The translations under genes were made by a program, and so were the position numbers. A stretch of DNA of 64,000 nucleotides, taken from contig CM070876.1 in assembly GCA_036365515.1 (NCBI GenBank), positions 123,398,810-123,462,809 of the forward strand, written 5' to 3'. Under the pieces are notes generated by a model, which searched no databases, was not told the origin of the DNA, and worked only from the letters and a program-made list of their open reading frames with translations. This document shows positions 34,617 through 47,179 of the stretch, piece by piece; position 1 is the first letter of the stretch; every line of letters starts with the position of its first letter. Origin of the DNA: Torymus aiolomorphi (Eukaryota > Arthropoda > Insecta > Hymenoptera > Torymidae).

Positions 34617-36618
34617 TGGTAGTAGAGCGTGGTTGGTAAGTAAAAAGAAAAAGACTGACTCAATACAAGCTTCGGCAAGTATTGTGGCAGAATCAAGCAC
34701 ATGGCTCGCGGAAAATTGACAGTGAAAAATATTGAAGGAAAAGTGCAAAAGTAAGAAAAATACAAGTGTGAATAAAGAATAAAAAACATATCTTCAAGTG
34801 ATAAAAGAAAGAATTTTTGGAAAATTATGACAATTCAAGCCGATGCGAGCAGATTAAATTTCTTGTGTGAAGCACGCTGCACGATGCAAGAATAGAGCAC
34901 GTGGCAGAATTTGAGGTTTGTGACGTGGTAAGTCGTCACCATTTTCTTCTCCTCTCTCTCGAGCTGCGTGGCCGGGGCACTGTTGTCCTAAGCTCCCTTA
35001 TTTATTTTTCGGGATGTTTCTTTCTGTTTCGGTGCTTGATCCCGGTGGGTATCGAGTGGAGGAGAGTGAAGCCGAGAAGGATTAGGAGAGGCAAGATCCC
35101 TGTGCTCCCCCCCGCCCAGGTATGTAAGTAGATCAAGTGGAGTGGTAGTCGCGCGGGGCGCGCTCGAATTTCGTGCGCCTCCGTGCGCCGCGGAGCTGGA
35201 GAGCGCGGTGGCAGCACCTCGCGGGCGAGGATGCGCGGCCGTGCGCTGCTACAGCGGGGAGGCGCTCCGCTGGCGGGCACGGCCGAGAGAAGCGAGAGAG
35301 GAGCCACGTGCGAAGCAGTAGTAGAGCCGATCTACTGATGCAACCCGTGGGACGCCGGCGCATGTGCGGGGGCATCGAGAAGGCGCGCGCGGGAGAGATC
35401 GGCAGTGTCGAACGAGCCGGTGTTGAGTGCGCTTAAAAAAGAGGAAAAGAAGAAGGAAGAAGAAACAGCTCGGAAGGGTGAAGAAAAGTACGAGAGAGGG
35501 CGAGAGGAAGACGACGACGAAGGCGAGCGAGGAGGTGGTGTCGGCCAGCCGAAGGCGGAGAGCGGTAGTTACGGAGAGGCGAGGGGGAGAGAGACGGAGA
35601 GAGAGACGGGATACGAGGCTAAGGATCGAGAGTCGGCGCCGAGGAGCAGCTCATCGCCGAGGTAAGGAGGACGCGGATCGAGAGTGGAGAGAGAGAGTCA
35701 CGGGAGGGTAGAGCGAGAGGGAGCGCGTTGCGAGAGAAAAAGAAAGAGAGTAGAGAGAGAGCGAGGAGCTCGACATTCGGGAGGCGCGCGACGGGGTTTT
35801 CGTATCCGCGCGCTAATTACCGTTGTGAGAGAGAGTGAGAGAGAGAGAGAGAGAGTTCGGGTGTGGTGTTTCCGGGAATCACACTGCGGCGATTCCTCGA
35901 GTTCGGGCGTTTGTCGTCCGTGTAGAGTGAGAGTGAGTGAGAGAGTGATTCGCGCGTGTGGCGATTCTCGGAATCGCGTTGCGGGGAGCTTTTGGTACGG
36001 GGAGAGATAGAGCAGTGGAGAGTGAGAGAGAGAGAGATCCGTGGGGGCAGCGATTCTCGGAATCGCGCCGCTTGAAGGATTTTGTTGTGGAGAGCAGAGT
36101 GAGTGAGAGAGATTCGCGTGCGCAGCGATTCTCGGAATCGCGCCGCGGGGGATTTTCTCCGTGTAGAGCGGGAGTTTGCGAGTGTGAGAGAGAAAGAGGG
36201 ACTCGCGTGCGCGGTGCTTCTCGGAATCGCGCTGCGGCGGATTTTTGGTTGCCTGCGAGTTTACTCTCGGGGTGACGGCGGGGCCCGCGGGAGTGAGAGG
36301 AGTGAGTGTGAGCGTGTAGGCGTGAGTGGATTTAGATACTTGTAATAGGGATTTCTTTTGTTGATTTAAATAAATTGAGAGTTTATCTGGCGTTAGTGGT
36401 TCGATTATTTATTTGACGATATTACCCTTCCCAACCTTTTTCAGCTTCGTAGCCTGCCCAGATACGACGTCACAGCGGAATCTCCTTTTGGACGGTAAGT
36501 GAGGCGGAAGCGAGAGAGAGAGAGAAAAGGAGGACATATATAACTATATTTATTTGCGAGTGTTCGGGCTCGGCGTTCTATCGCCTAATTACACCATCGC
36601 AGGTTATACACGTGAGAA
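34617..36618 (+). other. Long GC/GA-rich copia leader with repeated hairpins
   Basis: About 2 kb lie between the primer site and the gag ATG, unusually long for copia. It is GA- and CG-rich from ~35100. A self-complementary motif gcgattctcggaatcgc (7-bp stem, 3-base loop) occurs at about 35958, 36049 and 36125, with variants near 35890 and 36210. Candidate splice borders exist: donor caggtatgtaagt near 35117 and acceptor cctttttcag near 36443. The arginine-rich frames here are compositional artefacts. Confidence 0.7.
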
Positions 36619-37134
36619 ATGGACACTAAAGGACAAGTGAAATCCAAAGAAGAAGAAATAAAAGTGAATGAAGATATTAAATTAAAAGAAGTCGAGATGG
36701 CTAAGCAAGCAAAATTCGAAGATATAGTAATTCCCATTTTTGATGGTGCAAACTATACACGTTGGAAATTTCGCTTAATGACTCTATTAGAGTATAAAGA
36801 GTGCAAAGAGCAAACCGAAAGAGAACGGGCTGAGACAGATAATGCAGATGAATGGAAGAAAAAGGATTTAAAAGCAAGAAATATATTAATAAGCACTATT
36901 TCAGACAAGCAATTAGAATATGTTTGTGAATGCGATACAGCTTACAAAATGATGGAAAAATTCAAGAGCATGTACTCTACTAAATCTACAGCGCTGCAAA
37001 TAGTATGCAGAGGTCAACTAGAAGACATTAAACTCAAAAATTATGAGAAAGTTGAAGAATTTTTTGTAGATTTCGAACAAGCCTGCAATAAATTTAAAGC
37101 AGCTGGAGGCACATTACCAGAAAAGGAAAAATGA
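36619..37134 (+). pseudogene. copia Gag, N-terminal part (frameshift at its end)
   Basis: 171 residues from MDTKGQVKSKEEE. Contains the copia Gag signature FDGANYTRWKFRLMTLLEYK and the LQIVCRGQLEDIKLKNYEKV region (UBN2-type). Gag forms the particle and packages the RNA. The frame ends at a TGA at 37132 after an A run; the rest of Gag continues in the -1 frame from 37131. Loss of one A is the simplest explanation; programmed slippage is possible but not typical for copia. Confidence 0.85.
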
Positions 37135-39731
37135 GGTATTTAATTAGAGCACTACCAGTAAGCTACAGCTTTATTGGGAGTTTCATTGATCTCGTCCCAG
37201 AAGCTCAACAAACAGTAGACTATGTTAAGTCCAAAATTAAAGAAAAAAATTTGACAGTGCCTGATGATGAGAAAAGGAAAAATGTAAGTACATTCAACGT
37301 CAAGACAAAGGAACAGTGTTATAACTGTGGCTGGGGAGGTCATTTCAAGAAAGACTGTTGGAGACCACTACAGACCAGCCAGAATAGAGGAGCATTCCAA
37401 AGCAGAGGAGCATCCCAGAGCAGAGGTCGAGGTCAACGAGGATCCCAGCGAGGATATCAACGAGGCAGTTCCAGAGGACGTGGTCGTGGCAGAGGAGCAG
37501 CCCAGCAGAGGCAAGAAGACTCCAGTCAACCCAGCGAAGACCCAGCAGCTGAGACCTGGATGATCAAGGTCAAACACGACGAAGTGAAAAGTGAAATTGT
37601 GAGTGATGTGTTCTATAGTGAAGTAGAATCTAAGCATTATCATTATCACAATCCAAGCTTCGGCGAAGATTGTGGTAATAAAAATAGAATAACGAATGTT
37701 TATAATTATAGTTGCGAAAAGAATGGTAAATTCAAAGAAATCAGTTGGTTATTAGATAGCGGATGCACTGATCATGTTGTGAATGATGAGAGAATGTATG
37801 AAAAATTTATTGTATTAAAAAATCCAATTGAAGTAAAGTTACCAGATGATAAAAATTTAAAGGCCACAAAAGTAGGCAATATAAAAACATATTTCAAAAA
37901 TTATTATAATGAAAAATTAATTGATTTAAAAAATGTTTATTTTGTAAAAGGAATTAATAAAAATCTATTAAGCGTTTCAAAAATTACAAGAAATAGTACT
38001 ATTGTTTATAAAAATGAAAATGCAAAGATATATAACAATAACAGAGAATTAGTTGCGGTAGCAAACAAAATAAATGATTTGTATGTCATGAAAAGTAACA
38101 TATGTAAGGATTTTGAAAATGATTTATACGTAAACTCTGTCAAATTAACTGAAAAAGAAAAGTGGCATAGAGCATTAGGCCATGTCAACTTTCAATATTT
38201 AAATAAATTAGTAAAAGATAAATTGGCAGATGGTTTACCAGATAAATTAGAAAATAATGAAATGAAATGCGCAAATTGTATTCAAAGTAAAATGGCTAAT
38301 GTACCGTTTAAAAATGAGAGAAGTAAAACTTCAGAAATTTTAGAGTTAATTCACACTGATCTAAATGGTCCACACAGAACAACAGGTTCTGGTGGAGAAA
38401 AGTTTTTTTTAAGTTTCATTGATGATTACAGTAAATGTAGTAAAGTTTATTGTATTAAAAGCAAATCAGAGACTGCAATTTGTTTTAAAGAATATGTAAA
38501 TTTAGTTGAAAACAAATTTAATAAAAGAGTTAAAAAATTAAATTGTGATAATGGCAAAGAGTACTTGAATAAGGAAATTTATCAATTTATAAATGAGAAA
38601 GGAATAGAATTATTACCTTGCCCACCCTACGTCCATCAATTAAATGGAGTAGCGGAAAGATTCAACAGATCAGCTATGGATACAGGAAGATGTCTGTTAA
38701 GAGAGGCCAAAATACCATTAAAATATTGGCCAGAAATTGTTAAAACAGTCTCTTATTTGAAAAACCGTACAATAGCTAACTCAAACGAAAATAAAACCCC
38801 TTTTGAAATACTTTTTGGAAATAAACCTAATGTACAAAACTTAAAAATTTACGGAAGTAAAGTCTTCGTTAGAAAACCAGAAGTTTTGAGAAAAGGAAAA
38901 TGGGATGATAAAGCTGAATTAGGTATATTAGTAGGATATACGCACAATGGTTATAGAGTCTTGTTGAATAACAAAGTAATAAATGCCAGACATGTACACA
39001 TTGTCGAAGACGGCACCGAAATAATCTGTTTGGAAAAGGTTAACGATGAAAATATTATTGAATTCAATATAGACGAATCAAACGATTCAAGTAGTGATAC
39101 AAGCAGTATTATTGAAAATAATTATGACAATGAAAATTTAATTAATAATAACGATGAAATTGAAAATATTGAAAATAAGAATGAGAACATCGATAATGCT
39201 TTCAATCGTTCAAATGAAAATTTAAATGTTAAAAGAACATCAAACAGAAAGAAAAGTCCGGTACAAAGATACGGAAACCCTGTAACACATTATATTTATA
39301 TACATTATGTAAACGCAAATGTACCGAATACATTTGAGGAGGCGTTAATTATTGATGTAAAGTGGGTCTATAAAAGAAAAAGCGATGACTCTCTGAAGGC
39401 TAGGTTAGTTGTTAGAGGTTTCCAACAAAGAGAATGTCAGGAAAATGTTTATTCGCCAGTAGGGAAAATGGAAACGTTAAAAATTTTGTTAAGTTATTGT
39501 TGCGTAAATAAACTGTTCATAGAACAAATGGATGTAGAAACAGCATTTCTTAATGGAAAAGTAAAATCAGAAGTTTATATTCATGAACCACAAGGTTATG
39601 AAACCGGCAAAAATAAAGTTTGCAAATTATTAAAAGCACTATACGGATTGAGAGAAAGCCCAAAGGCTTGGTATGAGACATTTGATAAATGCGTGAGTGA
39701 ACTTGGGTTCATAAGAAGCAATTACGATTAA
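37131..39731 (+). pseudogene. copia Gag C-terminus, protease, integrase and first part of RT
   Basis: 866 residues. CCHC zinc knuckle CYNCGWGGHFKKDC at 63-76, an SRGRGRG-type basic stretch (~82-125), the aspartic protease motif LLDSGCTDH (DSG at 209-211), integrase zinc-binding HHCC (H346, H351, C380, C383) and the integrase core with D410, D473 and E509 (35 residues between the last two). The GKWDDKAELGILVGY copia integrase C-terminal motif follows at about 590. RT begins near 745. The usual RT start is shortened: EEALI runs straight into KWVYKRK, so ~35 residues appear deleted. QMDVETAFLNG (motif A) and LYGLRESPKAWYE are present. The frame ends at a TAA (39729-39731) where the family has a tyrosine; the same frame resumes at once. 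Confidence 0.9.
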
Positions 39732-40693
39732 TGTTTATATGTAAACAACACAGACGATGATACTATATACATGTTAGTATTCGTAGACGATCTCTTAATA
39801 TGCTGTAAAAATAAAGATAGAATCAATGAAGTTAAATCTGCTTTAATGAAAAGATTTGTAATGAAAGATCTAGGAAAAATTAAATCATATATAGGAATCG
39901 ACATTGATTATAATAACGAGAAAGGTATAATGACCTTAAGTCAACAAAGATATATAGAATCATTGGCTGTGAAGTACAACTTAGAAAATGCGAAACTTTA
40001 TGATACTCCGATGGAGACAAATTTAAAACTCGAACAGGCTAAGAAAGCAGATGAAACAATAAAATATCGAAATTTAATAGGTAAATTATTATATATCAGC
40101 AAAGGTGCAAGACCTGACATAACTTACAGCGTGAACTACTTAAGTAGATTTCAGAGTTGCTACGATTCAACACATTTTAAATACGCGATGCGAATATTAA
40201 AATATCTATACAAAACAAAAAATTTAAAATTAACTTATGGTTGTAACTTAAATAAGGATAAACTCGATTGTATGGTCGATTCAAACTTTGCAGGTGATAA
40301 CATTGATAGAAAATCAACCACCGGATTTGTTATAAGAATGTATGGAAATATAATATATTGGAAAGCACAGAAACAAAAAACTGTGACTAAAAATTCAACA
40401 TTTGCTGAATACATTGCATTGTCTGAAGCGACAACAGAAATATTATTTATAATTAATCTCTTGAAAGACGCCTTCAATACGACATTTACAAGTCCTGTCA
40501 AAATATACGAGGATAACTCAGGCGAAATTCTAAGCACATTGAAGTACAATGTCATTATGTAAATGAGAATTACGAAAAAGGTGTTATCGATATTGTAAAG
40601 ATAGAAAGTGAAAAAAATATAGCGGACATATTCACTAAGAGTCTATGTAAGGATAAATTTATTAAAAATAGAAACGCGCTGAAATTATTATAG
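39732..40693 (+). pseudogene. copia RT catalytic region and RNase H
   Basis: In frame with the preceding segment after the single stop codon. YMLVFVDDLLI is the RT catalytic motif (FVDD). The connection domain is followed by RNase H motifs VDSNFAGDNIDRKSTTG and AEYIALSEA. The frame breaks at 40562. The last part of RNase H (NIADIFTKSLCKDKF) continues in another frame to a stop at 40691, and a few expected residues between them are missing. The element cannot supply its own polyprotein in this state. Confidence 0.88.
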
Positions 40694-40729
40694 AAGATTA
40701 TAAATAAAAGTTGAAAATTCAAGGAGGCG

Positions 40730-41028
40730 TGTTGAATATTGTGAATATTTCGCCTTCTGTATATGAGCGTAGCTATGAGACATAAACAGCGCGACACACG
40801 TATACACACATGTAAGTCTCCCCTCCCTAGTGTGTCTGCGACTATGAAGGTGCGTCGAGCGACAGAGAGCGACGCGATATACTCTCTCTAGTCTCGGACG
40901 CCCAGCATGTAGCATCTTGCGCATGGCGTAGGCAAGCGCCTCTTTATATTCACACTACCTAATAAACTAGTCATTTCTTTAAGTATAACCCAGAGTATTT
41001 TTACTACACCTATCCACCAACTCCAACA
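40730..41028 (+). repeat. copia 3' LTR
   Basis: 299 bp, preceded by the purine tract aaggaggcg and followed by the TSD aaatt. Confidence 0.95.
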
Positions 41029-43215
41029 AAATTGAAAATGGCGGCAAAATATTTAAATAATACTGGATTTTGCTAATAATTGTATTTAGGGGATTTCTAG
41101 ATTACGAATCTCAACTCAGATTTTCAGAATTCAAAATGGCAGATCGAAATTGTCGGCCACATATTGAAATATTACTCTATTTTGTTGAAAATTGTATATA
41201 AGGAGTTTTTGGAGTCGTTTATTACAAATCTGAACTCAGATTAAGAACATTCAAAATGGCAGATTCAAAGATGGCGGTCAAATATTGAAATATTATTAGA
41301 TTTTGCTGAAATTTGTAGTACCTTAATACAAGATTTTTGGTTTCGCTGGTTAGGAATCTGAACATATATTGTGATAATTCAGACTGGTGGACGCAAGATC
41401 GCTAACAAAAATTGAAATTTTACTCGATTTTGCTGAAAATTGTATATAAGGAATATGTGGATTCGCAGATTACGAATCCCAAATCAGATTTTCAGAATTC
41501 AAAATGACTGATCGAAGATGGAGGCGAAATATTCTAAAACTACTGGATTTTGCTGTAAATTGTATATAAGCGGTATCTGGATTCGCTGATTACGAATCCC
41601 AAATCAGATTTTCAGAAATCAAAATGGCTGATCGAAGATGGAGGCGAAATATTAAAAACTACTGGATTTTGCTGAAAATTGTATATAAGGGGTATGTGGA
41701 TTCGCTGATTACGAATCACAACTCAGATTTTCAGAATTCAAAATGGCTGATTGAAGATGGAGGTAAAATATTCAAAAACTACTGGAATTTGCTGGAAATT
41801 GTATATAAGGGGTATGTGGATTCGCTGATTACGAAACATAACTCAGATTTTCAGAATTCAAAATGGCTGAACGAAGATGGAGGCGAAATATTCAAATACT
41901 ACTGGATTTACTGAAAATTGTATAAAAGGGATTTCTGGATTCGCTGATTACGAATCTGAACTCAGATTTTGAAAATTCAAAATGGCGGATTCGAAAATGG
42001 TGGTCAAATATTGAAATATTATTGGATTTTGCTGAAAATTGTATATACGGAATTTTTGGTTTCGCTGATTACGAATCTGAGCATATATTGTGAAAATTCA
42101 GACTGGTGGACCCAAGATCGCTAACAAAAATGTAAATTTGACTTGATATTGCTAAAAACTGTATAGAGTGGGTTTCCGGTTTCGCCAATTAGGAATCGTA
42201 ACTCAGATTTTGAAAATTGAAAATAGAGGACACAAGATGGATGCCAAAAATTGAATTATTACTGGATTTTGCTGAAAATTGTACATAACGGGTATCTAGA
42301 TTCGCTGATTACGAATCGCAAATCAGATTTTCAGAATTCAACATGGCTGAACGAAGATGGAGGCGAAATATTCAAAAACTACTGGAATTTGCTGAAAATT
42401 GTATATACGGAGTATGTGGATTCGTTTATTACGAATCACAACTCAGATTTTCAGAATTCAAAATGGCTGATCGAGGATGGAGGCAAAATATTCAAAAACT
42501 GCTGGAATTTGCTGAAAATTGTATATAAGGGGTATGTGGATTCGCTGATTACGAATCACAACTCAGATTTTCAGAATTCAAAATGGCTGATCGAAGATGG
42601 AGGCGAAATATTCAAATACTACTGGATTTGCTGAAAATTGTATAAAAGGGATTTCTGGATACGCTGATTACGAATTTGAACTCAGATTTTCAGAATTCAA
42701 AATAGCGCATCGAAGATGGAGGACAAATATTCAAATATCACTGGATTTCGCTGAAAATTGTATATAGGGAACCCATCTGGATTCGCTGATTACGAATCTG
42801 AACTCATATTTTGCCAATTCAAAATGGCTGCCAAATATTGAAATATTGCTGAATTTTACAATTACATATGGGAAATTTCTGGATTCGTATGATGATGAAT
42901 CAGAATTCAGATTATGAAACTTCAAAATGGCATACCCAAGATGGCGGCCAAAAATTGAACTTTTCTGTTTTACTAAAATTGAATATACTGAATTTCTGGA
43001 TTCGCTGATTACAAATATGAACTCAGATTTTAAAAATTCAAAATGGTAGTAAAATATTGAAATAATATTCGATTTTGCAAAAAAATTGTATGTATGGGGT
43101 TTCCGAATTAGCTGATTACGAATCTGAACTCAGATATTGAAAATTCAAAATGGCGGAACGAAAATGTCTGCCACGTATTGAAATATTACTGAATTTTGCT
43201 GAAAATTGTATATAC
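41029..43215. repeat. ~119-bp satellite, main array
   Basis: About 18 imperfect units, each with gattcgctgattacgaat, cagattttcagaattcaaaa, tggctgatcgaagatggagg and ttgctgaaaattgtatata. Units in the middle (41500-42650) are most uniform; those at the edges more divergent, as expected from unequal exchange. The 96- and 127-residue open frames are the unit read through. The array begins before the copia insertion at 34141. Confidence 0.92.
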
Positions 43216-43534
43216 ACGGAAAGAAGCATTCAGAGCTATAGGCCGTGAGATATAACAGAGTAAGCCTGTACCTTCTCTGCCACCGTGTGACGGCGCGACA
43301 TTTCCATGTGAGGAAACACTAATATTTCCATGTGAGGAACTAGATGTCGAGCAAATCTTTTTTAGTCTTTTTTTTATATAGAAGTTAAGTAAATCTAGTG
43401 GATAATTATTATATTTTAAGACATCTTTAATGAAAAAAATATTTTTTTTGTGAAAGGATTTATGCGACAGCTTTATTGATATTATATTATGTATACAAAA
43501 AAATGACATAGAACATACCTTAGACGCCTTTAAT

Positions 43535-44299
43535 TTGTATGATAAAAACTTGCAGTTTACCGTAGAAAGATTCAAAAACAATAGTATTAGTTTTCTTGAT
43601 TTAAAAATAATGATTAATGATCATAGACATATTATAACGAACTGGTATAGAAAACCTACTTTCTCTGGCAGATATCTCAATTTTAATTCTCACCATCCTT
43701 TGGTGAATAAAATTGCAATTATTTATAGTTTGGTTGATCGGGCAATAAAGCTGTCGCATAAATCCTTTCACAAAAAAAATATTTTTTTCAATAAAGATGT
43801 CTTAAAATATAATAATTATCCACTAGATTTACTTAACGTCTATATAAAAAAAAGACTAAAAAAGATTTGCTCGACATCTAGTTCCTCACATGGAAATATT
43901 AGTGTTAATAAGACTTTTATAAGTTTACCTTTTGTTAAAGAATTAGAAGGCTTCACAAAAAATTTTTTTAAACGCCTTAACACAAATGTAGTATTTAATA
44001 TGAATAACAAATTGAATAATGTTATAATATTAGGCAAGGATAAGAATAAAAAATTCAATAAGTCTAATGTTATTTATAAAATTAATTGTGAAAATTGTAA
44101 TGCGTCCTACGTAGGACAGACATGTAGACGTCTAGGCGTTAGAATAAAAGAACATCATAAAAAATATTGTGATGAGGACAAAAATTCTTCATACTTTATA
44201 CATAAAACAGAGAACTCACATAATATAAATTTTCAAGACGTAACAATTTTAGATACAGAACAAAAAAATAATACATACGCAAAAAAATATTATGAATAA
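43535..44299 (+). pseudogene. Penelope-type RT C-terminus and GIY-YIG endonuclease
   Basis: 254 residues. NNSISFLDLKI and RKPTFSGRYLNFNSHHPL are typical of the end of Penelope reverse transcriptase. After a linker comes a CENC zinc-binding pair and the GIY-YIG endonuclease start VIYKINCENCNASYVGQTCR followed by RIKEHHKKY. This nuclease nicks target DNA for priming. The frame ends early at 44299; the usual C-terminus (NKQFEITKLPKEYSI...) follows in another frame to 44371, so a frameshift or small deletion is present. Confidence 0.85.
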
Positions 44300-44771
44300 A
44301 CAATTCGAAATTACAAAATTACCAAAGGAATACAGTATATTGATTAATAATGTCGAATTTTTGTGCTCTTAGAATTAGAATAACTGAGTATTGTAGACGA
44401 GCAGGTATTAGGAGCATATGATTAGTAGAGCTATGTGCCGTACACTATCCCTCGTATTTGAAGACGCGTTTGCCTAATACCTCTTCCCGTTCTCGAACTC
44501 TGTTAGTGGGCTGTGCCCCACCTACTTACATATACTGTCTTATGTATGTACGTTCACACCTTTTATTGCACACACTTATTAAAATATTAGACTATATCAA
44601 GAGAAATAATGGATTATGTTACTATTGACGGGTGGATTTTTTCCACGTAACACTTGGACTATTAACATTTGATTGTAAGTTTGTAATCTGTTTTATTTAT
44701 TTCATGTGTAAAATATTTCTTTGTTGGAAATTATTAAAATAATATTAACTACGGTTGTACATATTAGATTC

Positions 44772-44806
44772 CTGAAGAGGGGCAAAAACAAATTGTCCGA
44801 AACGTC
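44772..44806 (+). ncRNA. Hammerhead ribozyme-like core
   Basis: ctgaaga (44772-44778), a weak stem (ggggc against gtcc) and gaaacgtc (44799-44806) match the conserved hammerhead core CUGANGA...GAAA with a minimal stem III (acgu). Such motifs are known in Penelope-like elements and may work as dimers. Stem I pairing is poor, so activity is doubtful. Confidence 0.5.
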
Positions 44807-45114
44807 AACGGATAAAAAGAAAATTGGTGTTGTTTTATTAATTACCTTTTAATTAATAACACCGGAGTGGTAGTAAATTTGGCCATTAGCTGCAAGATTT
44901 GGGATATTAAAAGAAATTTACCATTAGCTGCATTATACAAAAATTAATTCAAATATATTAATTTAAACGTGGAATTTATGTGCTGTATAAGATGGATTAA
45001 ATGCTTATTTTGTGTTTTTTTATATGTTTAAATTTCGGTATCTTTAACAAATAACTTAATAGATATACTTATTACAGATACCTTTTAGATATACTTTATT
45101 AAATATGTTTATAT

Positions 45115-46374
45115 TTATTTATTTATTAACCAGACAAATTACATAGCGTAATCCTTAAGAGGTATATATAACTACCTGTACAAGGGCTGGGATATACAAA
45201 ATAAAAACTTACAAACTAACTTAAAATTACTTTAACATTATAAATTTCCAATAAAGTATAAACACCCAAACAAAAAAGTAGTTATATAATCTATGTTTTT
45301 TGTATATAATTAATTAGTTTTTTCTTTTTTTTATATTTCCCAAAATTACCATTACAGGTCAAACTTTTTAATTCATTATGAAGACAGTTAGAGGTCTTCA
45401 GCACTACCATGAAACTACTTTTTTTACTAACAGACTTATTTATTTTTGGTTGCTGAATTCTCTTATTCCTAGTTTTAGATGTACTTTTTAAATATAATTC
45501 TTTCAGTTCTTCATAGTGATACATTAGTGCTTCCAAATCAAACACTTCCTTTACGTTTAGAGGTCTTGTTTCTACGAAAGAGTTTTTGTATATAAGTTTC
45601 AAAATTCTTGTTTGTATATTTTGTAATCGCATTATATTATTATTGTAAGCCCCACCCCATGCTATTATTCCATAATTTATGTAACTGTGAAAGGAGGCAT
45701 AATATATTGTTATTAGCGATTTAATGTCCAAGAGATTTTTAATTTTTGCAAAGATAAATATTAGATATTTGGTTTTATTTATGATATACTGAATATGCAT
45801 ATCCCATTTCATATTGTAATCGAAAATTATTCCTAGGTATTTATAATTAGTCACTCTTTTTATTTCTTGTTTCTGTACTTCAATTTTAATGTTTTTTGGT
45901 ATACTATCACAATAACTACCAATTGTCATATAGAACGTTTTACTAGTATTTAATGAAAGATTATTAAATGCTAACCAATTTGCAACATTTTCTAATGATT
46001 TTTTCATTTTTTCCTGTGCATCAAACCAATTATCTTCACCAGAGATGATGATAGTGTCATCTGCGTAGGAGACGATTGAATCTTTTTGCATATTTGTCAA
46101 TAGATCATTAACGTATATAATAAATAAAAGTGGTCCTAATATTGTTCCTTGTGGAACTCACGTTTCTATTCTTTTTTCAGTACTTATTTTATCTTCTAAT
46201 CTAATTATTTCATTTCTATTAGACAGATAGCTAGTCATTCAATCAAGCGGTTTTCCTCGTATTCCATAAGTTTCTAGTTTTTCAATTAGAATTCTATGAT
46301 TAACAGTGTCGAAGGCTTTCGCTAGGTCAAGAAAAGAGATTATTAATGGTTTACTATTATCTAGATGATTGAAT
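45115..46374 (-). pseudogene. LINE reverse transcriptase, C-terminal half and 3' tail
   Basis: Minus strand. DLAKAFDTVNHRILIEKLE, VPQGTILGPLLFIIYVNDLL and SYADDTIIIS (the RT catalytic YADD) are followed by a 3' region ending in repeated aataaata near 45117. Jockey/CR1-type LINEs look like this. Two in-frame TGA codons (after KPLD and before VPQGT) break it; the open part is 46100-45291. The N-terminal half lies at 52941-53290, separated by the insert 46375-52940. Confidence 0.85.
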
Positions 46375-46684
46375 CAAGGAGCGCGGGAGCGCTCCGAAGG
46401 CAAGTATAGAAGAGCCTTAGGAGTGACCGCGCGATGATATACATTGAAATGGATGTACGAGAAAAAAAATCAATGCACTTTACCTATTGCGTTAGTTTCA
46501 ATATATACATATCCTCTTAATCGAAAGCCATTTCATTGCTCTACTCAAATCAAAAGATTTTATTTAAAAAGATTATCTCATTTAAAAGATATAGAGAGCT
46601 GAATTTTTTTATGTCCACTTTCCGATTCTAAATTTTCTCCATAGTTTCAGACTCTCATCCGATGTTGCGACTTCCTGTCACGTG

Positions 46685-46689
<5 letters not shown>

Positions 46690-46763
<74 letters not shown>

Positions 46764-46780
46764 GTTTCAATAATCATCAA
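46690..46780. repeat. (TA)n microsatellite
   Basis: About 45 TA units near the left end of the 6.6-kb insert. Confidence 0.95.
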
Positions 46781-47179
46781 AGATCTGAGGAAGTCGACTG
46801 ACGAAAAGAATAAAAGATTTATTTACGAGCATCAATGAGGCAACAACATTTTTTAGATAAGTATTAAAATGACTAAATGTTAAATAGTAATTTTTTAAAG
46901 AATTGATACTTTGTGAAAATTTTTATTTACAGATAAGTAGTCAAGAAAATTTTTTCGGAGTCATTAAAATTTGATGAGCAGCTGATGTATCAAACTATGA
47001 GGAGAAAAATTTAATCTTATAAGGTAAGGTAAAACAGCATTATGTCAACAATTTTTTTTGTTTAATTAAAATTATAAAGTTAATTTTATTTTTTTTATTC
47101 TAGGTTAGATTGTGTTATTTATATAAATCTAAGTGAAATAGAATAGGACTGTGCCATTAATATTACTATACCAATTATA

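Larger units (their letters stand above)
34318..41028 (+). mobile_element. Ty1/copia LTR retrotransposon, nearly complete
   Basis: Two 299-bp LTRs (tgttgaata...ctccaaca), a 5-bp TSD aaatt (34313-34317 and 41029-41033), a primer site tggtagtagagcgtgg next to the 5' LTR (similar to initiator-tRNA-Met sites of copia elements), and the purine tract aaggaggcg before the 3' LTR. Gag, protease, integrase, reverse transcriptase and RNase H occur in copia order. The coding region is broken in at least four places. The LTRs differ at only a few positions, so insertion was fairly recent. It split the ~119-bp satellite. Confidence 0.95.
43300..44880 (+). mobile_element. Penelope-like element, 3' part with inverted 5' piece
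   Basis: A plus-strand GIY-YIG-containing frame is followed by a 3' region with a hammerhead-like motif. The first ~180 bp (43305-43480) are an inverted copy of 43745-43920, a structure often produced by Penelope-type insertion. Upstream reverse transcriptase motifs are missing, so this copy is 5'-truncated. Confidence 0.75.

Noticed and set aside
35405..36345. Arg/Glu-rich overlapping frames as a host gene
   Set aside because: Two or three frames are open at once owing to GA/CG composition, and the region lies between a copia primer site and gag.
41624..42634. 96- and 127-residue repeated proteins
   Set aside because: The ~119-bp satellite read through; unit length is near a multiple of three by chance and the frame is lost in neighbouring units.
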